39,058 nucleotides of DNA from an uncultured Curvibacter sp. (GTDB taxonomy: Bacteria > Pseudomonadota > Gammaproteobacteria > Burkholderiales > Burkholderiaceae_C): the NCBI GenBank assembly GCA_903834975.1, contig CAILKX010000027.1:1-39058 (forward strand), read 5' to 3'. The first letter of the stretch is position 1, and every line of letters begins with the position of its first letter. The notes below the pieces were generated by a model. The model was not told the origin of the DNA and searched no databases. It saw only the letters and a program-made list of their open reading frames with translations. Positions 34,507 to 39,058 of the stretch are shown here, one piece after another. Made by a program: the position numbers and the translations under genes.

Positions 34507-34533
34507 AAGCGGTTGGGCTTTAAGCCGCTTTTT
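34507..34533 (+). terminator. Intrinsic terminator after the histidine kinase gene
   Basis: AAGCGG (34507-34512) pairs with CCGCTT (34525-34530), followed by a run of five T. It overlaps the 3' end of the convergent coaD gene. An alternative inner stem GGCT-TTA-AGCC is also possible. Confidence 0.5.
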
Positions 34534-35020
34534 CAGAGGCCAGTTTGCCTTTCAACGCGGCCAGCACCTCGGGGGGCACGAACTGATCGACCGCCCCCCC
34601 CAACTTGGCAATTTCACGGACCAAGGTGGAAGAGATCGATTGGTACTGCGGGCTGGGCGTCAGGAAGACGGTTTCGATGTCGGGCTTCAAGGCTTGGTTC
34701 ATGCCTGCCAGTTGAAACTCATAGTCAAAGTCGGTCGAGCTGCGCAAACCGCGCACCATGACCTGGCCGCCTTGTGCCGCGACAAAGTCGCTGACCAAGC
34801 CATCAAAGGCGGCCACGCTCACGTTGGCAAGGGGGCTCACCACTTGCCTGACCAGCGCCAAACGCTCTTCAAGGTTGAACAAGGTTTTTTTGTGGTGAGC
34901 GGTGGCCACCGCCACGATCAAATGATCAAACAAGCCCGCCGCCCGGCGCAACATGTCCGAATGGCCCCAGGTGATGGGGTCGAACGTGCCGGGATAAACG
35001 GCAATCACTTGGCGGCTCAT
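34520..35020 (-). CDS. coaD: Phosphopantetheine adenylyltransferase
   Basis: 166 residues from the ATG at 35020 with a GGAG ribosome site; a longer frame to 35059 has none. It has VYPGTFDPITWGH (8-20) with the TxGH nucleotidyl-transferase motif (His20), VMVRGLRSSTDFDYE for substrate binding and YQSISSTLVREIAKLGG near the C-terminus. It makes dephospho-CoA from 4'-phosphopantetheine and ATP. It lies 39 bp after rsmD on the same strand, the usual rsmD-coaD arrangement. Confidence 0.96.
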   Translation of the reverse strand: MSRQVIAVYPGTFDPITWGHSDMLRRAAGLFDHLIVAVATAHHKKTLFNLEERLALVRQVVSPLANVSVAAFDGLVSDFVAAQGGQVMVRGLRSSTDFDYEFQLAGMNQALKPDIETVFLTPSPQYQSISSTLVREIAKLGGAVDQFVPPEVLAALKGKLASEKAA

Positions 35021-35059
35021 GCGGGGCTCCTGTCTGGGGTGGGTGATTTTGCAAAGCAA

Positions 35060-35719
35060 TTATGCTGCTTTGGGCGCTGCCTTTTCAGGCACTCTTTGGA
35101 GCAAGTGCGCATGCACCTGGCCGGCTTTTAAATGGCGATGAACGCGCCAAAGCGCCCCTGGGGCCACGGTCGTGCCGTCTTGTTTTAGTCCCGGATAGAT
35201 CGTTTGGTTCAGGGTTTCTTCATCCCAGACTTGAGGCGCTTCGAGGTAAATAAAACCCGTTGGCTTCACGGCAGCAGCGGCCAGAGGCAAGGCCTTGACG
35301 ACCGCGTCGCTGTCGTAAGGCGGGTCAAGAAAGACCAAATCCAAAGAGGCTTGGGTGCCCCATTGCCTCAACTGCACCAAGCCATCGCCGCGCACCACGG
35401 TCACGCCCTTGGCTTGCAAAAGCGTGACAGCGGCTTGCAAGTAGGCGGCCAAGTCACGCGACTGTTCGACCAAACAAACGTGGGTCGCCCCGCGTGAAGC
35501 CGCCTCCAAGCCCAGCGCCCCCGTGCCCGCAAAGGCGTCCAAGCAATGCCAGCCCGTGAGGTCTTGACCCAGCCAATTGAACAAGGTTTCGCGCACCCGG
35601 TCGGGGGTTGGCCGCAAGCTCAGGGATTCGGGTGCGGTGGGCACCTTCAAACGGCGGCTGCGCCATTGACCCCCAACGATGCGCACCTCGCCCGCGTGCT
35701 CTTTTCTCTGGGGTCTCAA
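35060..35719 (-). CDS. rsmD: 16S rRNA (guanine966-N2)-methyltransferase
   Basis: 219 residues from a TTG at 35719, chosen because it overlaps the stop of the preceding gene as TTGA and has a strong GGTGGGGG site; a frame extending to 35824 lies inside that gene. The family motifs are EVRIVGGQWRSRRL, RPTPDRVRETLFNWL, the SAM motif LDAFAGTGALGLEAASRG, and the catalytic DPPY in LVFLDPPYDS. A later GTG at the VRIVGG motif is a possible alternative. It methylates G966 of 16S rRNA. Confidence 0.93.
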   Translation of the reverse strand: MRPQRKEHAGEVRIVGGQWRSRRLKVPTAPESLSLRPTPDRVRETLFNWLGQDLTGWHCLDAFAGTGALGLEAASRGATHVCLVEQSRDLAAYLQAAVTLLQAKGVTVVRGDGLVQLRQWGTQASLDLVFLDPPYDSDAVVKALPLAAAAVKPTGFIYLEAPQVWDEETLNQTIYPGLKQDGTTVAPGALWRVHRHLKAGQVHAHLLQRVPEKAAPKAA

Positions 35720-37107
35720 GGCTGGGCCCCCACCAAGACCGTGACCATTCGATTGGGTTGCAAATGACGGGCCATGGCAGCGCGCACGTCGGCCACTGTC
35801 AGGTGTTGAATCTGCTGAGTCCAAGTGTCCAAATAATTGAGCGGCAACCGATGTCGGGCCATGTTGGCCACGTTGTCCAATAATTTGCGGTTGCTGTCGA
35901 TGCGCAACGGAAATCCACCGATTAAATTCTCTTTCGCGGCCTGTAATTCCGCCTCGGTGGGGCCTTCCTGCAAAAAGGTGTCGAGCACTTCACGCGCGAC
36001 CTTCAGGGCTTGATCGGCTTGGTCAGGTCGGGTTTGAAGACCGATGCTGAAAGCACCTTCATGCAAGCCTGGGCTGAATCCACTGGAAACGCTGTAGCTC
36101 AACCCCCGCTCCTCTCGCACCGCTTGGGTCAGTCGAGAAACAAAGCCCCCTCCCCCCAAAATGTAATTGCCCACCAGCAAAGGGAAATAGTCGGGGTCGC
36201 TGCGCTTGATGCCCGGTTGGCCCATGATCACATGGGCTTGGGCCGAGTCAAAAGGAATGCGCAAGGTTTGCGCCGCTTGCAAGGGAGCGACGCCCGAGAT
36301 GGTGGGCAAGGCATTGGATGCACAGTCTTTGCCAGCTTGGGCATTGACGCCAGGGCTTAAACCCCGTGTGAGCTGATTCACCGCCGCTTCAGCTTGCGCA
36401 CGGCTCAAGGCCCCCACCACCGTGGCGGTGGCATGGCAGGGGTTCAGGCTGCGCTTCAAGTAAGCCTGCATGTCGCTGATTTGAATGGCGCCCAAGCTCG
36501 CCGCTGTGGCTTTTTGGCCGTAAGGGTGATCGCCATAAACCGCCCGGCCAAAGGCCTTGGCGGCCACCGTGCCAGGTTGGGTTTCTGACTCTTTGAGCGC
36601 CGCTTGCCAACGCTCTTGTTCGCGCTGCCAAAGGGGAGCAGGCAGACTGGGTTCGGTCAAAATTCTGGCGGCCAACGCCAAGGCGGGCTTCAGCTGGGCG
36701 GGGTCGGTCAATGTGCGCAGCGAATAACTCAAGCGGTCGCCGCTGGCAGAGGCGCCAAAACCCGCGCCCAAATCGGCCCAGGCTTCACCCAATTGGTTCT
36801 CGTCCAAAGCGGGCCCTGCGGCCGAGGCTTTGACACCGAGTCCCACGAGGTTGGCGGTGGCGGCGGCCAGGCCTGCTTGGCCTTTGGGGTCACGCCGTGA
36901 ACCCCCGTCAAATTCGATCAGCACATCGACCATGGGAATGGCGGGGCTCTCCACCAAAAACACCTCAACGCCATTGGCCTGCGTCCAATGTTGGATGGGA
37001 ATACCGGCTTGCACCGTGGCAGCCGCAGCGCCGAAAAGCAGGGTGATCAGGACACTTCGGCCCCGCCCCCTCTTTTGCGAAACAAACGGATTTAAAAACG
37101 AACGCAT
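35716..37107 (-). CDS. M16-family peptidase homologue lacking the zinc motif
   Basis: 463 residues from the ATG at 37107, which has an AAGGTG site; another ATG seven codons earlier (37128) overlaps the upstream gene by 8 bp but has no ribosome site. A signal peptide ends near AAATVQA. The M16 fold is evident (HWTQANGVEVFLVE, DFDGGSR-type segment, C-terminal LLDNVANMARHRLPL), but where active members have HxxEH this one reads GQAGLAAATANLV. It is therefore probably the non-catalytic partner of the upstream HxxEH gene. Periplasmic; substrate unknown. Confidence 0.88.
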   Translation of the reverse strand: MRSFLNPFVSQKRGRGRSVLITLLFGAAAATVQAGIPIQHWTQANGVEVFLVESPAIPMVDVLIEFDGGSRRDPKGQAGLAAATANLVGLGVKASAAGPALDENQLGEAWADLGAGFGASASGDRLSYSLRTLTDPAQLKPALALAARILTEPSLPAPLWQREQERWQAALKESETQPGTVAAKAFGRAVYGDHPYGQKATAASLGAIQISDMQAYLKRSLNPCHATATVVGALSRAQAEAAVNQLTRGLSPGVNAQAGKDCASNALPTISGVAPLQAAQTLRIPFDSAQAHVIMGQPGIKRSDPDYFPLLVGNYILGGGGFVSRLTQAVREERGLSYSVSSGFSPGLHEGAFSIGLQTRPDQADQALKVAREVLDTFLQEGPTEAELQAAKENLIGGFPLRIDSNRKLLDNVANMARHRLPLNYLDTWTQQIQHLTVADVRAAMARHLQPNRMVTVLVGAQP

Positions 37108-37120
37108 CTGATTCACCTTA

Positions 37121-38566
37121 TCAATCATGGCGGTGTTCGCCCACCGCCCGTTTGGGTCGGTTGGGGTCCAAGGGTTGGGGCTTCAAGACACCAATGGTTA
37201 AGCCATCGTCGCCAAAGTAGCGCTGCGCCACCGATTGCACTTGCTCGGGGGTGACGGCTTTCAACGCCGCGATCAGGCGGGGACTGGCGTCCAAGGGAAA
37301 CCCCAGGGCCCAATAGGTGCCGAGTTCTTGCGCTTGGTTAAAGACCGAGTCCAACTTGTAGACCTCACTGGCCACCCACTGCGTTTTGACGCGGTTCAAC
37401 TCAGTGGGGCTCACGCCTTTTTCGGCCACTGATTTGACTTGTTCACGCAACGCGGCGATCACCGCCTCCACGGATTGCCCCGCCGCAGGCACTGCATCCA
37501 ACGTAAACAATTGCGGCCCCCGGCCCATCAAGCCGTTGCTGGCACCAGCACTGTCGGCCAAGCGCTGGGGGCCTTGGGTCAAGGCCTTGTCCAAACGGGC
37601 ACCTGCATAGCCATCGAGCACGGCAGACAAGACGGTCAAGGCCAAGGCGTCTTGTGAGTTTTTCGACAACGGGGCGTTCAAACTTTCTAATTGAGGCACT
37701 TTGAAAGCCAGCGCCACGTAGGCCTGCTCAGCAGGGGCTTTGAATTCAAAACGGCGCATGCCCTTTTGCTCAGGTTCCAAACGGGGTTTGCGAACCGCCA
37801 AAGGGTGATCGGCGATGGGTTCGTAGTATTTTTTGGCCAAGGCCAGCGCCTGTTCGGGCGTCACGTCACCGGCAATCACCACCGCGGCATTGTGGGCAGC
37901 GTACCACTTCTGCCAAAACTGGCGCGCGTCGTCGGCGGTCATGCTGTCGAGGTCGCCCATCCAGCCAATCACCGAGCGGTGGTAAGGCGAGGCCAAAAAA
38001 GCCTGGGCATTCAAGACCTCATGCAAGGCGGCTCGGGGGTTGTCATCGGTGCGCATGCGGCGCTCTTCTTTGATAACCTCAATTTCTTTGTTGAACTCGG
38101 CATCGGGCCATTGCATGTGGGCAAAACGGTCGGATTCCAAGGCCATCACATCGGCCAATTTGTCGGCAGGAATTTGCTGAAAAAAGGCGGTGAAGTCTTC
38201 CGTGGTGAAGGCGTTTTCGCGCCCACCCAAACGCGCGACCAGACGCGAGAATTGCCCGGCGGGGACGGTGGGCGTGCCCTTGAACATCATGTGCTCCAGC
38301 GCATGGGCGAGGCCGCTGGTGCCATCCACCTCGTCCATGGCGCCGACGCCCACCCACAGCATGTGGGCGACCGTGGGCGCTCGGTGGTCGGGCTTGACGA
38401 TCAGGGTCATGCCATTGGCCAGCTTGAACTCGGACAGGCCTTCGGCTTGCGCCAGGGCGGCTGACGGCGTCACCAGGCAAGCCGACATGAAGGCCAAAAA
38501 CAAGGCCACGGTGTGAATTTTGAGGAAGGGCAAGATTGGCATTTGCATTTTCATAGAATGGGTCAT
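37121..38566 (-). CDS. M16-family zinc metallopeptidase, exported
   Basis: 481 residues from the ATG at 38566; a longer frame (to 39031) reads through ftsY on the other strand. A signal peptide ends near ALA|QAEG (residue ~39). The inverted zinc motif HALEH is at 88-92 (His88, Glu91, His92), with the third ligand expected in the NKEIEVIKEER helix. Later ATGs at 38554, 38548 and 38542 could also be starts, and none has a clear ribosome site. The following gene encodes an M16 homologue without the zinc motif, and the pair probably forms a heterodimer. Confidence 0.9.
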   Translation of the reverse strand: MTHSMKMQMPILPFLKIHTVALFLAFMSACLVTPSAALAQAEGLSEFKLANGMTLIVKPDHRAPTVAHMLWVGVGAMDEVDGTSGLAHALEHMMFKGTPTVPAGQFSRLVARLGGRENAFTTEDFTAFFQQIPADKLADVMALESDRFAHMQWPDAEFNKEIEVIKEERRMRTDDNPRAALHEVLNAQAFLASPYHRSVIGWMGDLDSMTADDARQFWQKWYAAHNAAVVIAGDVTPEQALALAKKYYEPIADHPLAVRKPRLEPEQKGMRRFEFKAPAEQAYVALAFKVPQLESLNAPLSKNSQDALALTVLSAVLDGYAGARLDKALTQGPQRLADSAGASNGLMGRGPQLFTLDAVPAAGQSVEAVIAALREQVKSVAEKGVSPTELNRVKTQWVASEVYKLDSVFNQAQELGTYWALGFPLDASPRLIAALKAVTPEQVQSVAQRYFGDDGLTIGVLKPQPLDPNRPKRAVGEHRHD

Positions 38567-38581
38567 TCTAAGAACCAATCC

Positions 38582-39058
38582 ATGTTCTCCTTTTTCAAGA
38601 AAAAAATAACCCCAGCCTCGGCCCCTGCTTCGGCCCCAGCCGCGGCCCCTGCTACTGTCCCAGCTACGGCCCCAGTGACTGCTGAGGCACTTATATCTGC
38701 AACAACAAAGGCCGAGGTGGCGTTGGCCTCTGAACGGCCTCCAAGAGAAAGCTGGTTGCAACGCCTTAAATCCGGGCTGCGCAAAACTGGCGGACAACTG
38801 GCTTCGGTGTTCACCGGCACCCAGATCGACGAGGTTTTGTATGAAGAACTCGAAACCGCCTTGTTGATGGCCGACACGGGGGTCAAGGCGACCACCTACC
38901 TGCTCGACGACCTCAAGCGCCGCGTTAAAGACAGCAAGGCCGTCGAGCCAGCGCAAGTCAAAACCTTGCTGATCGAGGCCTTGACGCAACTGCTCCAACC
39001 CCTGGAAAAACCACTGAGCATCGGCCCGCAAACCCCGACCGTCATCATGGTGGCGGGG
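38582..39058 (+). CDS. ftsY: Signal recognition particle receptor FtsY (partial, C-terminus outside window)
   Basis: 159 codons are visible, open to the window edge. It begins MFSFFKKKITPASAPA, then an Ala/Pro-rich A-domain (~10-35), which is short. The four-helix N domain starts near residue 57 (SWLQRLKSGLRKTGGQLASV) and includes EELETALLMADTGV. The window ends at VIMVAG, just before the expected GTP-binding P-loop. FtsY docks ribosome-SRP complexes at the membrane. It is divergent from the M16 gene with only 15 bp between the annotated start codons. Confidence 0.95.
   Translation, partial: MFSFFKKKITPASAPASAPAAAPATVPATAPVTAEALISATTKAEVALASERPPRESWLQRLKSGLRKTGGQLASVFTGTQIDEVLYEELETALLMADTGVKATTYLLDDLKRRVKDSKAVEPAQVKTLLIEALTQLLQPLEKPLSIGPQTPTVIMVAG

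Noticed and set aside
38567-39031. Longer M16 peptidase frame reaching 39031
   Set aside because: The added part is antisense to ftsY and would bury the signal peptide over 150 residues inside the protein.

Overview
The window looks like chromosomal DNA of a betaproteobacterium of the order Burkholderiales, probably Comamonadaceae. This rests on gene content and order: a soluble NAD-dependent fds formate dehydrogenase cluster, a DUF3460 gene next to metG, the yibN-grxC-secB-gpsA order, and rsmD/coaD with paired M16 peptidases divergent from ftsY. It is an inference from content, not from an alignment. I saw no rRNA, tRNA, CRISPR array, insertion sequence or phage gene, and no gene-free stretch longer than about 230 bp.

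Region 1 (1-7605) is a beta-1,3-glucan (laminarin-type) utilisation locus. A porin, a GH17 lipoprotein and a GH30 hydrolase (cut by the left edge) run leftward. A GH81 endo-beta-1,3-glucanase and a glucokinase run rightward. The 198-bp divergent spacer carries two identical 14-bp perfect palindromes of LacI-family operator type; one sits at the predicted start site of a good sigma-70 promoter for the porin operon. The inferred route is surface or periplasmic hydrolysis, porin entry, further hydrolysis and phosphorylation to glucose-6-phosphate. No regulator or inner-membrane sugar transporter is visible here.

Region 2 (7639-21639) is all on the minus strand. Read in the direction of transcription it holds mrp/apbC (Fe-S carrier), a LysR regulator 3 bp later, a regulatory gap with a LysR box and promoter at the expected spacing, an OFA-family MFS transporter, fdsG, fdsB, fdsA, fdhD, fdsD, an exported carboxymuconolactone-decarboxylase-like protein, a large FtsX-type permease and a group II truncated haemoglobin. 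Together these suggest formate (or oxalate/formate) uptake and oxidation to CO2 with NADH production.

Region 3 (21824-34483) is mostly housekeeping. On the plus strand are metG, a SulP transporter, a DUF3460 protein and scpA. A minus-strand rhodanese-grxC-secB-gpsA cluster faces them. Divergent from that cluster are gpmA, a CtpA protease and a MoeB-type enzyme. A three-gene two-component module follows: a receiver-only protein, a NarL/FixJ regulator and a NarX-type kinase.

Region 4 (34520-39058) holds coaD, rsmD and two M16 peptidase-family genes on the minus strand, then the 5' part of ftsY on the plus strand, cut by the right edge.

Several genes have short tandem repeats at or near their 5' ends (metG leader, scpA start, secB N-terminus). 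Two partial genes run off the window (GH30 at the left, ftsY at the right). Several starts were moved inward from the longest open frame to a start with a better ribosome site, an ATGA/TTGA overlap or a signal peptide.
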